From assembly GCA_900317305.1 (NCBI GenBank), contig ONGG01000007.1, positions 1 through 64,000 of the forward strand: a stretch of DNA of 64,000 nt, written 5' to 3'. Below are positions 9,903-18,483 of the stretch, piece after piece. The translations under genes and the position numbers were made by a program. The notes under the pieces were generated by a model. That model was not told where the DNA came from. It worked only from the letters and a program-made list of their open reading frames with translations, and ran no database searches. This DNA comes from an uncultured Prevotellaceae bacterium (GTDB lineage Bacteria; Bacteroidota; Bacteroidia; Bacteroidales; Bacteroidaceae). Numbering within the stretch: the first letter of the stretch is position 1; every line of letters begins with the position of its first letter.

Positions 9903-10310
9903 ATGAGACCATATATGAGGAAACTTTTGTTTTTGATACCTCTGCTGGCCATGCTGGTGGGATGCCAGGAGTCGCTTGAGGACCGTGCCGTGCGTGAGAC
10001 CCGTGAATACAACAAGAAGTTCTGTCCGCAGCGGGTGGATGCGAGCACCACACTCGACAGCATTGTCTTCGACAAGGCGACGAAGACGAAACGCTCGTTC
10101 TTCACCCTTGAAGGCGTGGCCGACGACCTCTCTGCCGCCCAGGCCAATGCCCCGCGCATCCGCGAGGCACTAATTGCCGAGACGAAGAACTCCCCCAACG
10201 AGCAGAAGTTCAAGGAGGCAGGTTTCTCCTATTACTTTGTCTATCGTTCGGCCAGCAACAAAGGGGTGGTACTCTTCGAGACCACCATCACCAAGGACGA
10301 CTATCAATAA
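9903..10310 (+). CDS. Small predicted lipoprotein, function unknown
   Basis: This 135-residue protein starts MRPYMRKLLFLIPLLAMLVG and continues with a cysteine: a type II signal peptide with lipobox LVGC, so a lipoprotein of the outer or inner membrane. The mature part is about 110 residues of mixed polarity with no recognised domain. The ATG at 9915 (MRKLLF) is an equally good start. It is monocistronic, with its own promoter and a strong hairpin right after the stop. I do not recognise the family. Confidence 0.75.
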   Translation: MRPYMRKLLFLIPLLAMLVGCQESLEDRAVRETREYNKKFCPQRVDASTTLDSIVFDKATKTKRSFFTLEGVADDLSAAQANAPRIREALIAETKNSPNEQKFKEAGFSYYFVYRSASNKGVVLFETTITKDDYQ

Positions 10311-10314
10311 AGCA

Positions 10315-10356
10315 CCGCGGCCTCCTTTGCGATGCAAGGGAGGCCGCAGTGTTATT
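10315..10356 (+). terminator. Strong hairpin after the lipoprotein gene
   Basis: GCGGCCTCC (10317-10325) pairs with GGAGGCCGC (10339-10347), and an inner TTGC/GCAA stem leaves a 3-base loop. The following U-tract is weak (GTGTTATTC). It probably terminates or stabilises the lipoprotein transcript. Confidence 0.6.
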
Positions 10357-10468
10357 CAGGAGTTCAGGAGTTCAGGAGTTCAGGAGTTCAGGAGTTCAGA
10401 CAATTGCTCTGGAATTCAGAAGTTCAGAAGTTCAGGAGTTCAGACAATTGCTCTGGAGTTCAGGAATT
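10357..10468. repeat. 8-bp tandem repeat block, copy A
   Basis: CAGGAGTT is repeated five times (10357-10396). Then come CAGACAATTGCTCTGGAATT, two CAGAAGTT, one CAGGAGTT, a second CAGACAATTGCTCTGGAGTT and CAGGAATT. The block lies between the convergent lipoprotein and TSCPD genes. A related block is at 16818-16865 and shares the ending CAGAAGTT-CAGGAGTT-CAGACAAT. An open frame runs through it (10174-10470), but only because an 8-bp repeat without stops is open in every frame. Confidence 0.9.
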
Positions 10469-10498
10469 GAGCTAAAGCGAAACTTCAATATCTGATGT

Positions 10499-10753
10499 TT
10501 ATCCCAGTTGGTCGAGCGCGCGGCAGAGTTGGTCGGGGCAACTGGTGGTTTTCATTCCACAACGGATGCCGTCGAGTTTGCGCTTCACGTCTTCGACCTT
10601 CATTCCTCTCACGAGCGAGCATATGCCCTGAAGGTTGCCATTGCAGCCGCCCACGAATTGAACATCCTGCACCACATTATTGTCATCGACAGTCACTTCG
10701 ATGAACTGGCTGCAAGTGCCCTGTGTTTTGTATGTGACGGTGCGCATGGCCAT
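10499..10753 (-). CDS. TSCPD domain-containing protein
   Basis: This 84-residue protein consists of a single TSCPD domain, named for the motif seen here as TSCPDQL near residues 70-76. Other kept features are TCSQFIEV near 12-19 and the cysteine-containing FVGGCNGNLQG near 33-43. The same domain is found at the C-terminus of some class II ribonucleotide reductases and as small stand-alone proteins (TIGR03905-like) of unsettled function. Its ATG shares one base with the yebC stop (TAATG), so translation is probably coupled to yebC. Confidence 0.88.
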   Translation of the reverse strand: MAMRTVTYKTQGTCSQFIEVTVDDNNVVQDVQFVGGCNGNLQGICSLVRGMKVEDVKRKLDGIRCGMKTTSCPDQLCRALDQLG

Positions 10754-11481
10754 TACTCCTCGGGTTTCATATTGGTGTAGACGGTCTGCACGTCGTCGAA
10801 GTCCTCGAGTTTCTCCACCATCTTGTCGATGGTCTCGCGCTGCTCGGCGGTGACGTCCTTCAGGTCGTTGGGGATACGGGTGAACTCGGCACCGGTCACC
10901 TCGAAGCCCTCGCTCTCCAAGTGTCTCTGGATATCGCCGAAGCTCTTTGGCTCGCCGTAGATGGTGATTTCGTTGGTCTCCTCGTCCTCGTCGAACTCAT
11001 CCTCCACACCATAGTCGATAAGATCGAGAATCAGCTCGTCCATGTCGATTCCCTCTTTTTTCTTGAAGGTGAACACACACTTGTGGTCGAAGAGGAAACT
11101 GAGTGAGCCCTGAGTGCCCAGGTTGCCATTGAACTTGTTGAACACCGAGCGCACGTCGCCCACCGTACGGGTGGTGTTGTCGGTCAGTGTCTCGACGAAG
11201 ATGGCCACGCCATGAGGTCCATATCCCTCGTAGGCCATTTCCTTATAGTCGCTCTGGTCTTTTCCCATTGCGTTTTTGATAGCCCTCTCGATATTGTCTT
11301 TGGGCATGTTCTCACGCTTGGCGTTGGCGATGATGGCACGCAGTGTGGGGTTGTTCTCCGGTTCTGGTCCGCCGGCCTTCACAGCGATGCTGATCTGCTT
11401 GCCGATACGGGTGAAAGTCTTGGCCATATGGCCCCATCTCTTCAGTTTTGTCGCTTTACGATATTCGAATGCTCTTCCCAT
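10753..11481 (-). CDS. yebC: YebC/PmpR-family protein
   Basis: This 242-residue protein is of the usual length for the YebC/TACO1 family. It shows RKATKLKRWGHMAKTFTRIG early, the NMPKDNIERAIKNA segment and YEGYGPHGVAIFVE, all family signatures. Members have been described as transcriptional regulators and, more recently, as factors that help ribosomes through difficult sequences; which applies here is not visible. It is followed by the TSCPD gene with a one-base stop-start overlap. The start at 11481 leaves 39 bp to the pheT stop at 11521. Confidence 0.95.
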   Translation of the reverse strand: MGRAFEYRKATKLKRWGHMAKTFTRIGKQISIAVKAGGPEPENNPTLRAIIANAKRENMPKDNIERAIKNAMGKDQSDYKEMAYEGYGPHGVAIFVETLTDNTTRTVGDVRSVFNKFNGNLGTQGSLSFLFDHKCVFTFKKKEGIDMDELILDLIDYGVEDEFDEDEETNEITIYGEPKSFGDIQRHLESEGFEVTGAEFTRIPNDLKDVTAEQRETIDKMVEKLEDFDDVQTVYTNMKPEE

Positions 11482-11520
11482 TGGAGTAAATGTTTTATTA
11501 TTACTTATGTATTTGTTGTT

Positions 11521-13983
11521 TTATCTGAGTTCGGCATTGAGTTTGGCCTTCAGGTTGGCAATCAACTTGCTCATGATGGCCTCGATCTGCTTGTCGTTGA
11601 GTGTACGCTGGTCGTCTTGCAGGATGAAGTTCACGGCATAGCTCTTCTTGCCTGCCGGCAGGTTCTTACCTTCGTAGACATCGAACAGTTCCACGCTCTT
11701 GAGCAGTTTCTTCTCTGTAGCCCTAGCGATTTGCTCAATCTGGGCAAACTCCACGTTTTTGTCGATGAGCAGGGCAAGGTCGCGGCTCACGGCAGGGAAC
11801 TTGCCGATTTCGGCAAACTGCACCTTGTTCTTCTTGATCATCTTCATCAGGGCAGTCCAGTTGAGGTCGGCGAAATAGACAGGCTGGTCGATGCCGGCAT
11901 TCTTGAGCAGCTGATTGCTCACGACACCCATCTCGACGAGCAGTTTTCCACCTCTGTTCTCCAGAGCGGTGGCCTTGGCGAAGACGTCATTTTCAGACAC
12001 CTTGCTCACCACCATGCCCGGTTGCACACCCATTCGGGCGAGCACATTCTGCACATAAGCCTTCAGCTCATAGAACGAGCTGTCCTCATTGGGGTGTGCC
12101 CAACTGCCGCTCACGCGCTTTCCGGTGACCCACATGGCGAGGTGGTATTCCTCCTTGTATGCCCTCATGGGGTCTTCGTCGTTTTTCTTCTCGGGGTCGA
12201 ACTGGTAGCAGTTGCCGAACTCGAAGAATCGCAGATTAGGATTACGGCGGTTGACGTTGTAGGCGATGCTCTCCAGTCCGCCGAAGAGCATGGTCTGCCT
12301 CATCACGTTGAGGTCGCTGCTCAGCGGGTTGATGATGCGCACGAGGTTGTCGGTATGGTAAGCATTCAGCCCATCGTAGTAGGCAGCCTTGGTGAGCGAG
12401 TTGTTCATAATCTCGTTGAATCCGCAGCCCACGAGTTGCTCGGCCACCAGGTTATGGAGTTTATGCTTCTGGTCTTCCTCGTTCTTGATGACGAGCGAGC
12501 TCTTGAGTTGGGTGGGAATCTCCACATTATTATAGCCATAGATACGGAGAATATCCTCCACCACATCGCATGGGCGCTGCACATCCACACGGTAGGCAGG
12601 CACCACGAGTTGCAGTTGCTCGCTGTCCTCGCTCTCGATGGTCATCTCCAGACTCTCGAGGATGCTCTTGATGATCTCAGGCTCTATCACCTTGCCAATG
12701 AGCGAGTTCACGTAGTCGTATCTCAGTGTGACGTGTGCGTCGGGGATGGGGTTGGGATACACATCGCAAATCTCCATCGAGATTTTTCCGCCTGCCAGTT
12801 GCTTGCAGAGGATGGCGGCTTGCTTGAGTGCGTAGATGACGCCATTGGGGTCGATGCCACGCTCGAACCTGAACGAAGCGTCGGTGCTCAGCGCGTGCCG
12901 GCGTGCGCTCTTCCTGATCCATGTGGGATGGAAGTATGCGCTCTCGAGCACCACATTGCGAGTGGTCTCATAGGTGCCGCTGCCTTTTCCGCCGAAGACA
13001 CCAGCGATGCACATCGGCTCCTCCTCGTTGCAAATGGCCAGGTCGTGAGCGCCAAGGATGTGCTCCTCGCCGTCGAGCGTGATGAACTTGGTGCCTTCGG
13101 GCTGCGGTTTCACAATGATGTGGTGGCCCGTCACCATGTCGGCGTCGAAGCAGTGGAGCGGCTGTCCATAGGCATGCATCACATAGTTGGTGATATCAAC
13201 GATATTGTTGATGGGGCGGAGTCCGATGGTGAGGAGTTTGTTTTTCAGCCATTCGGGCGACTCTTTCACCTCGCAGTCGGTGATGCTCACGCAAGCATAG
13301 CGTCGGCAAGCCTCCTCGTTCTCGATGGTCACACGCACGGGCAGGTCGTTGTTGTCGACCACGAACTCATCGCACGATGGGCGGTGGAGTGATGTCTCAT
13401 ACCCGTTTTGCTTGAGCCAGGCATAGAGGTCGCGGGCCACGCCCCAATGCGAGAGGGCATCGGCACGGTTGGCAGTGATATCGACCTCGATGAGCCAGTC
13501 GCTTTCCAAGTGGTAGTATTCGGCTGCCGGTGTACCCACCACTGCGTCGTCGGGGAGCACAATGATGCCGTCGTGGCTTGTTCCCACGCCAATCTCGTCT
13601 TCGGCACAGATCATGCCACACGATTCCACGCCTCTGAGTTTCGACTTCTTGATGACAAACTCCTTGTCGCCATCGTAGAGCACGCAGCCCAGGTCGGCCA
13701 CGATGACCTTCTGTCCGGCTGCCACATTGGGCGCTCCACACACGATTTGCGAAGGTTGTTGCTTACCGAGGTCTACAGTCGTCACATGCAGGTGGTCGGA
13801 ATTGGGATGTGGCTCACAGGTGAGCACCTTTCCCACGAAGAGGCCTTTGAGCCCGCCTTTAATCGTCTGCACCTCTTCGAGTGCGTCCACTTCCAGTCCG
13901 CCAGAGGTGAGCGCCTTGCACACTTCCTCTGCAGAAAGGTTGAAATCCACATATTCCTTAAGCCATTTGTAAGAGATATTCAT
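11521..13983 (-). CDS. pheT: Phenylalanine-tRNA ligase beta subunit
   Basis: This 820-residue protein has the full architecture of bacterial PheRS beta: an N-terminal B1 and tRNA-binding OB domain (about 40-155), the B3/B4 editing domain, the B5 domain, a catalytic-like core, and a C-terminal ferredoxin-fold anticodon-binding domain (FDX-ACB) containing FPAVSRDLALLID. It pairs with PheS, which is not in this window. The order pheT-yebC-TSCPD, all leftward, looks like one transcription unit from the promoter at 14017-14047. Confidence 0.97.
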   Translation of the reverse strand: MNISYKWLKEYVDFNLSAEEVCKALTSGGLEVDALEEVQTIKGGLKGLFVGKVLTCEPHPNSDHLHVTTVDLGKQQPSQIVCGAPNVAAGQKVIVADLGCVLYDGDKEFVIKKSKLRGVESCGMICAEDEIGVGTSHDGIIVLPDDAVVGTPAAEYYHLESDWLIEVDITANRADALSHWGVARDLYAWLKQNGYETSLHRPSCDEFVVDNNDLPVRVTIENEEACRRYACVSITDCEVKESPEWLKNKLLTIGLRPINNIVDITNYVMHAYGQPLHCFDADMVTGHHIIVKPQPEGTKFITLDGEEHILGAHDLAICNEEEPMCIAGVFGGKGSGTYETTRNVVLESAYFHPTWIRKSARRHALSTDASFRFERGIDPNGVIYALKQAAILCKQLAGGKISMEICDVYPNPIPDAHVTLRYDYVNSLIGKVIEPEIIKSILESLEMTIESEDSEQLQLVVPAYRVDVQRPCDVVEDILRIYGYNNVEIPTQLKSSLVIKNEEDQKHKLHNLVAEQLVGCGFNEIMNNSLTKAAYYDGLNAYHTDNLVRIINPLSSDLNVMRQTMLFGGLESIAYNVNRRNPNLRFFEFGNCYQFDPEKKNDEDPMRAYKEEYHLAMWVTGKRVSGSWAHPNEDSSFYELKAYVQNVLARMGVQPGMVVSKVSENDVFAKATALENRGGKLLVEMGVVSNQLLKNAGIDQPVYFADLNWTALMKMIKKNKVQFAEIGKFPAVSRDLALLIDKNVEFAQIEQIARATEKKLLKSVELFDVYEGKNLPAGKKSYAVNFILQDDQRTLNDKQIEAIMSKLIANLKAKLNAELR

Positions 13984-14016
13984 TTTTTCAAATTTATTAC
14001 TTCATGAAAATTCGTG

Positions 14017-14047
14017 CAAAATTACACAATTTTGATGAAATCAACAA
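14017..14047 (-). promoter_or_regulatory. Promoter of pheT
   Basis: Minus-strand TAATTTTG (14024-14017) lies 20 bp downstream of TTG (14045-14047). The transcript would start about 27 bases before the pheT ATG at 13983. The -33 part abuts the terminator of the upstream gene. Confidence 0.65.
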
Positions 14048-14050
14048 AAA

Positions 14051-14121
14051 AAAGCGCAACAATACGTTGTTGCGCCGTTTTTTGTCGTGAAAGGTGTGGC
14101 CCGAATGTGGAGGCCACGCCT
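14051..14121 (-). terminator. Two successive hairpins ending the cytidylate-kinase-like gene
   Basis: The first hairpin after the stop is AGGTGTGGCC (14092-14101) with GGCCACGCCT (14112-14121), with one wobble pair. The second is GCGCAACAA (14054-14062) with TTGTTGCGC (14067-14075) and a 4-base loop. Read leftward, the second is followed by a run of eight T and is a classical intrinsic terminator. Confidence 0.8.
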
Positions 14122-14124
14122 CAT

Positions 14125-14748
14125 TCATTCTCCCACAAAGGCAAGCAGGTAGTCGACCGAGCCGTTTAATCCGAACTTGCTCACATCGAGCGCGATGTCG
14201 TAGTTGCGGGCGTCGAACCACTCACTGCCAGTGTATTTCTTGGTGTAGAGTTCGCGGGTGTAGTCGTTGTCGACAATCATGAGTTTGGCATCGGCCTCGG
14301 TGACGCCATATTTGTCGACGATGCGCTTGATACGTTTCTCCATCGGACTGTGCAGGTAGATTTTCAAGGCGTTGTCGTGGTCTTTGAAGATGAAAGAGGC
14401 ACATCTTCCCACGATGACGCACGACTCCTCGGCGGCGATTTGCCTGATGACCGTGGCCTGGGCCTCGAAGAGTTCGCCCGAGGTGAGTTCCTCACCCAGT
14501 CCCTGGTACTCGTTGTCGACGATATACGATCTGTAGAACTGTGTGAAATCGTCCCACCAGGATTGGTTTCTCGACTCCAGTCTCTCTACGGTTTCCTGTC
14601 CGATATCGAATTTTCTTGCTACGGCTTGAAGTATCTGTTTGTCAAGCAGTTTCACTCCTAGCCGCTTGGCGATTTCCGCCCCCACTTCATGGCCGCCTGT
14701 TCCGAATTGGCGGTTGATGGTAATGACGAATTTTTCGTGTTTGTTCAT
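14125..14748 (-). CDS. Cytidylate kinase-like family protein
   Basis: This roughly 207-residue cytoplasmic protein has the N-terminal sequence FVITINRQFGTGGHEVGAEI, a modified P-loop (GTGGHEVG) seen in the Bacteroidota/Firmicutes cytidylate-kinase-like family. Later motifs are VIVGRCASFIF and RIKRIVDKYGVTEADAKLMI, resembling the NMP-kinase core and lid. The true cmk of the genome is expected elsewhere, so the substrate is uncertain. The ATG at 14748 is chosen; an in-frame TTG three codons upstream is possible. It diverges from the zinc peptidase gene across a 295-bp gap. Confidence 0.85.
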   Translation of the reverse strand: MNKHEKFVITINRQFGTGGHEVGAEIAKRLGVKLLDKQILQAVARKFDIGQETVERLESRNQSWWDDFTQFYRSYIVDNEYQGLGEELTSGELFEAQATVIRQIAAEESCVIVGRCASFIFKDHDNALKIYLHSPMEKRIKRIVDKYGVTEADAKLMIVDNDYTRELYTKKYTGSEWFDARNYDIALDVSKFGLNGSVDYLLAFVGE

Positions 14749-14880
14749 AATACTCAAGTTTACGTTAATATCATCTTATGTTGCGAAATTATGGAAAAAA
14801 AGCGAAACATGCAAATAATCTTAAGATTTTTTGATAAAATGCGTGCTGTAGAATCAAGAATGATGAATCCATTGTCATCG

Positions 14881-14916
14881 TCAGCAAACCCCATCATGAT
14901 GGGGCATGTGGGCTGA
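14881..14916. promoter_or_regulatory. 16-bp perfect palindrome in a divergent intergenic region
   Basis: CCCCATCATGATGGGG at 14889-14904 is a perfect palindrome. TCAGC (14881-14885) and GCTGA (14912-14916) add an outer pair of inverted repeats. It lies between the leftward kinase-like gene and the rightward zinc peptidase gene, about 70 bp upstream of the latter's -7 box. It may be an operator; a short hairpin is the alternative. Confidence 0.45.
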
Positions 14917-14974
14917 ATTTGGCATTTTACGAAAAAAGAATGTTGAAAAACTATGATAAACAAAAAAAACTTTG

Positions 14975-14982
14975 TATTTTTG
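14975..14982 (+). promoter_or_regulatory. -7 element of the zinc peptidase gene
   Basis: TATTTTTG followed by C fits the Bacteroidota -7 consensus, 62 bp before the ATG at 15044. No TTG lies at 19-21 bp upstream. Confidence 0.5.
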
Positions 14983-15043
14983 CACACCACGATATTTATG
15001 AATCGTGCAAGGAAAAGCGAACCATTAACCAATCTTTGATATT

Positions 15044-15916
15044 ATGGATCTTGAAGGAAGAAGAGAAAGCGAGAATTTTGAGGATCGCCGTGGTATGAGT
15101 ACTGGCGCAAAAGCCGGTATGGGTATCGGCAGTTTGCTCCTCATAGGACTGATAACGTTGCTCATGGGCGGTAACCCGATGGATGTCATCCAGCAGACCG
15201 GTGGATTGACGATGGGTGCCGGTGAAGAAGAAGTGCCAGAAGGCCAAAGGACCTTCTCGCCCGAGGAAGAGGCACAGGTGAAGTTCTGCAAGCAGATTCT
15301 GGGCAGTACGGAGGACATCTGGTCGGCCGTGTTCCGCCAGAAGTTCAACGCCGAGTATACCCCTCCCACCCTGGTATTCTTCACCAACGCCGTGCAGACC
15401 AACTGTGGTGGTGCCACATCGGCAGTAGGCCCATTCTATTGCTCCGCCGACCAGAAGCTTTACATCGACCTGTCGTTCTTCAAGCAGATGGAGACGCAAT
15501 TGAAGTCGGGCGGCGACTTTGCCCGTGCCTATGTGATTGCCCATGAGGTGGGCCATCATGTGGAGAACCTGCTGGGCATTCTTGGCAAGGCCCATGCCCA
15601 GATGCAACGTATGAACAAGACCAGTGCCAACCAAGTGAGTGTGCGTCTGGAGCTGTTGGCCGACTACTACGCTGGCGTGTGGGCCCACTACGAGGACGAG
15701 GCCTTTGGCTCGTTGGACGAGAGCGACCTGAAGGAAGCCATCAACTGCGCCCAGCATATTGGCGACAACTACTTGCAGGAGCAGGCCCAGGGCTACTCTC
15801 AGCCAGAGTCGTTCACCCATGGCACCTCCGACCAACGTATGCGCTGGCTGAAGCGTGGCTATCTGACTGGCGACATGAGCACGACCACATTCACCGGCAA
15901 CTACAGCGACCTGTAA
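15044..15916 (+). CDS. Neutral zinc metallopeptidase, YpfJ family
   Basis: This 290-residue protein has an N-terminal polar stretch, one membrane segment (about 26-45, GIGSLLLIGLITLLMGG), and a C-terminal zincin domain. The zinc motif HEVGHHVENLLG is near 168-179 and a third ligand region LELLADYYAGVW follows. This is the arrangement of the YpfJ/KPN_02809 family of putative neutral zinc metallopeptidases. The catalytic domain is predicted to face the periplasm. The substrate is unknown. The gene is alone between its own promoter and the terminator at 15960-15999. Confidence 0.92.
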   Translation: MDLEGRRESENFEDRRGMSTGAKAGMGIGSLLLIGLITLLMGGNPMDVIQQTGGLTMGAGEEEVPEGQRTFSPEEEAQVKFCKQILGSTEDIWSAVFRQKFNAEYTPPTLVFFTNAVQTNCGGATSAVGPFYCSADQKLYIDLSFFKQMETQLKSGGDFARAYVIAHEVGHHVENLLGILGKAHAQMQRMNKTSANQVSVRLELLADYYAGVWAHYEDEAFGSLDESDLKEAINCAQHIGDNYLQEQAQGYSQPESFTHGTSDQRMRWLKRGYLTGDMSTTTFTGNYSDL

Positions 15917-15959
15917 TCTCCATTCTCCCAGAAGGGAAGAGGAATATCTAACCATACAC

Positions 15960-15999
15960 AAGGGAGCCGTGCTTATATCAGCCGGCTCCTTTTGTTTTT
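15960..15999 (+). terminator. Terminator of the zinc peptidase gene
   Basis: GGAGCCG (15963-15969) pairs with CGGCTCC (15983-15989), with extra GCT/AGC pairs inside and a TTTTGTTTTT tail. It ends only 14 bp before the MBL hydrolase ATG, so that gene may be partly fed by readthrough. Confidence 0.75.
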
Positions 16000-16012
16000 C
16001 AAAAAGAAATCC

Positions 16013-16813
16013 ATGTCAGCAACCAACACGATTACGATTCTCGGCACAGGCAATGCCTTTGTCACCCATTGTTTCAACACTTGTTTCACCCTCCAAAGCA
16101 AGGGAGGAGCACTGCTCCTGGTAGACGCGGGCGGCGGCAATGGCATTCTCACACAACTGGAGCGTGCCGGCATCAACCTCCGCGACATCCACGACCTGTA
16201 TGTCACCCATGCCCATACCGACCACCTGCTTGGCGCGGTCTGGGTGATGCGCTATGCCTTGCAATACAAGAACCCGCTGCGGGTGTGGAGCCATCGCAAA
16301 GTGCTCGATGTGCTTACCTATATCTGTCAGCAGTTGCTCCCGTCGAAAATGACCGTGCGACTGGGCACCGTGGTGGAGATGAACTGCCTGGAAGACGGCG
16401 ACCGATTCGAGGTGGGCGACCTCAGCCTGCAGAGTTTTGATATCCAGTCGACGAAAGAGCGGCAGTTTGGCTTTACCACCATCCTGCCCGGCGGAAAGAA
16501 ATTGACATGCCTCGGCGACGAGCCATTCAACGAGCTCTGCCTGCCTTATGCCCAAGGTGCCGACTGGCTGATGAGTGAGGCGTTCTGTCTGTATGCCGAC
16601 CGTGATCGCTTCAATCCCTATGAGAAACATCACAGCACCGCCCTCGACGCCGCCCAACTGGCCGAGCGCCTGGGCGTGAAGAACCTCATCCTTTACCACA
16701 CCGAAGACAAGACGCTATCCACGCGGCGCGAGCGCTACACCGCCGAGGCCTCGTCGGTATTCAGCGGACGTGTCTTCGTGCCCGATGACCTGGAGCGCAT
16801 CGAGATTGAATGA
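16013..16813 (+). CDS. MBL-fold metallo-hydrolase (RNase Z-like)
   Basis: This 266-residue protein has the metallo-beta-lactamase motif THAHTDHLLGAVW (HxHxDH) near residues 63-75, an N-terminal ITILGTGNAF strand, and later HHSTALDAAQLAERLGVKNL and LYHTED segments supplying further metal ligands. This fits the RNase Z/arylsulfatase-like MBL group. The substrate could be RNA or a small ester and is not fixed by sequence. An apparent earlier TTG start (15992) lies inside the preceding terminator, so the ATG at 16013 is used. Confidence 0.88.
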   Translation: MSATNTITILGTGNAFVTHCFNTCFTLQSKGGALLLVDAGGGNGILTQLERAGINLRDIHDLYVTHAHTDHLLGAVWVMRYALQYKNPLRVWSHRKVLDVLTYICQQLLPSKMTVRLGTVVEMNCLEDGDRFEVGDLSLQSFDIQSTKERQFGFTTILPGGKKLTCLGDEPFNELCLPYAQGADWLMSEAFCLYADRDRFNPYEKHHSTALDAAQLAERLGVKNLILYHTEDKTLSTRRERYTAEASSVFSGRVFVPDDLERIEIE

Positions 16814-16817
16814 GAAT

Positions 16818-16865
16818 CAGGAGTTCAGAAGTTCAGGAGTTCAGAAGTTCAGGAGTTCAGACAAT
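16818..16865. repeat. 8-bp tandem repeat block, copy B
   Basis: CAGGAGTT and CAGAAGTT alternate (three and two units, 16818-16857), followed by CAGACAAT. It starts 4 bp after the stop of the MBL gene and ends 9 bp before the stop of the convergent flavoprotein gene. It shares the 24-bp end CAGAAGTT-CAGGAGTT-CAGACAAT with the block at 10357-10468. Confidence 0.9.
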
Positions 16866-16874
16866 ACTTTTTCT

Positions 16875-18443
16875 TCAGGAGTTTTGGATGTATGCGGCGC
16901 ACATCTCGGCGCAGCGCTCTCCATCGACCCCTGCCGAGACGATGCCTCCGGCATATCCTGCGCCCTCACCACAAGGAAAGAGGCCCTCAAGGCGGACATG
17001 CTGTAACGACTCCTTGTCTCTGACGATTCGTACGGGTGCCGACGTGCGCGTCTCGATGGCGATGAGCACGGCCTCATTGGTGAGGAAGCCACGCGAATGA
17101 CGGCAGAAGGTCTCAAATCCCTTCCGCAGACGAGACGACAACATCTTTGGCAACCAGAAATGAAGCGGACTGGGCACCAGTCCTGGAGCATAAGAGGAGT
17201 CGGGCAGGTCGTAGCCCAACTTTCCCTTCACGAAATCCTCCATCCGCTGCGCCGGCGCGGTCTGCCGACGCTTTCCTTGTTCCCAGCAATCACCTTCCAG
17301 GCGCTCCTGCAAATCGAGCATGCGCAAGGCATCGTCGCCTTCCACATCCTCGGGTCTCACCTCCACCACCATACCACTGTTCGACCATTTGGTTCCCCTA
17401 TTGCTCGGGCTCATGCCGTTGACCACGATTTGACGTGGTCCGGTGGCAGCCGGGATGACAAAACCACCCGGACACATGCAGAACGAGTAAACCCCTCGCC
17501 CGTCGACCTGGGTAGTGAAGCTGTATTCGGCCGCAGGCAGGTATTTTCCCCTACCCTCCCGGTTGTGGTATTGTATCTGGTCGATGAGGTGCGAAGGATG
17601 TTCCAGCCTCACCCCAATGGCCAGTCCCTTGGGCTCAATCTCAATCTTCGCCGTATGCAAGTATCGGTAGACGTCGCGTGCCGAGTGCCCGGTGGCGAGG
17701 ATAACCGGTCCGCGGAAGGTCTTGGTCTGTCCGTCGGCCATACATTCGGCCTCGATGCCCACCACCTTGTCGGCCTGCACCAGCAGTCGGGTCATGCGGG
17801 TCTGGAAATGCACCTCGCCCCCACATCGAAGGATGGTGTTGCGCATGTTTTCGATGACCCTTGGCAATTTGTCGGTGCCGATATGCGGATGTGCGTCGGC
17901 GAGGATGTCGGGCGAGGCCCCATGCTGGCAGAACACGTTGAGGATCTTCTCCACGTTGCCCCGTTTTTTCGACCGGGTATATAGTTTTCCATCCGAGAAG
18001 GCACCTGCCCCACCCTCCCCAAAACTGTAGTTGCTCTCAGGGTCGACCTTTTGGTTGCGTGTGATGGCAGCCAGGTCGCGCTTGCGCTCATGCACATCTT
18101 TTCCCCGCTCCACCACAATGGGGCGCAGTCCTAGTTCGATGAGGCGGAGCGAGGCGAAAAGACCTGCGGGTCCCTCTCCCACCACGACCACCACCTTGCC
18201 TTCCGACACATCACCATATTCGGTCTTGGCATAGATGTCGTCGGCGGGCATTTCGTTGACATACACCCTGATGGTGAGGTTGACATAGATGGTACGCTGA
18301 CGGGCGTCGATGCTTCTGCGGAGCACCCTTACATGGGTGACGGTGCGCTGGTCGATGCCCTGCTCATCGGCCACATATCTGGCGATGGCCTGCATCGACG
18401 CGGCCTGATGGGGCAATACCCTCACTTGTAATTCCTTAATCAT
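16875..18443 (-). CDS. FAD-dependent oxidoreductase (COG2509-like)
   Basis: This 522-residue flavoprotein has a short N-terminal domain (1-90), then a dinucleotide-binding motif VVVVGEGPAGLFASLRL near 93-109 and a second conserved region VILATGHSARDVYRYL near 250. The C-terminal GEGAGYAGGIVSAGVDG closes the FAD site. It belongs to the uncharacterised NAD(P)/FAD dehydrogenases of COG2509; the physiological substrate is unknown. It is leftward and convergent with the MBL gene, with the 8-bp repeat block in the 61-bp gap. Confidence 0.9.
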   Translation of the reverse strand: MIKELQVRVLPHQAASMQAIARYVADEQGIDQRTVTHVRVLRRSIDARQRTIYVNLTIRVYVNEMPADDIYAKTEYGDVSEGKVVVVVGEGPAGLFASLRLIELGLRPIVVERGKDVHERKRDLAAITRNQKVDPESNYSFGEGGAGAFSDGKLYTRSKKRGNVEKILNVFCQHGASPDILADAHPHIGTDKLPRVIENMRNTILRCGGEVHFQTRMTRLLVQADKVVGIEAECMADGQTKTFRGPVILATGHSARDVYRYLHTAKIEIEPKGLAIGVRLEHPSHLIDQIQYHNREGRGKYLPAAEYSFTTQVDGRGVYSFCMCPGGFVIPAATGPRQIVVNGMSPSNRGTKWSNSGMVVEVRPEDVEGDDALRMLDLQERLEGDCWEQGKRRQTAPAQRMEDFVKGKLGYDLPDSSYAPGLVPSPLHFWLPKMLSSRLRKGFETFCRHSRGFLTNEAVLIAIETRTSAPVRIVRDKESLQHVRLEGLFPCGEGAGYAGGIVSAGVDGERCAEMCAAYIQNS

Positions 18444-18483
18444 GCAATGGAGGTTTTAGCATTACGGTTGTCTGTGCCGAAAA

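Noticed and set aside
10174-10470. 98-residue open frame ending in an EFRSSGVQ-type repeat
   Set aside because: It is produced by the 8-bp DNA repeat, which has no stop in any frame, and overlaps the end of the lipoprotein gene.
11212-13392. 726-residue plus-strand open frame across yebC and pheT
   Set aside because: It is a shadow of two unmistakable minus-strand genes and has no recognisable protein features.
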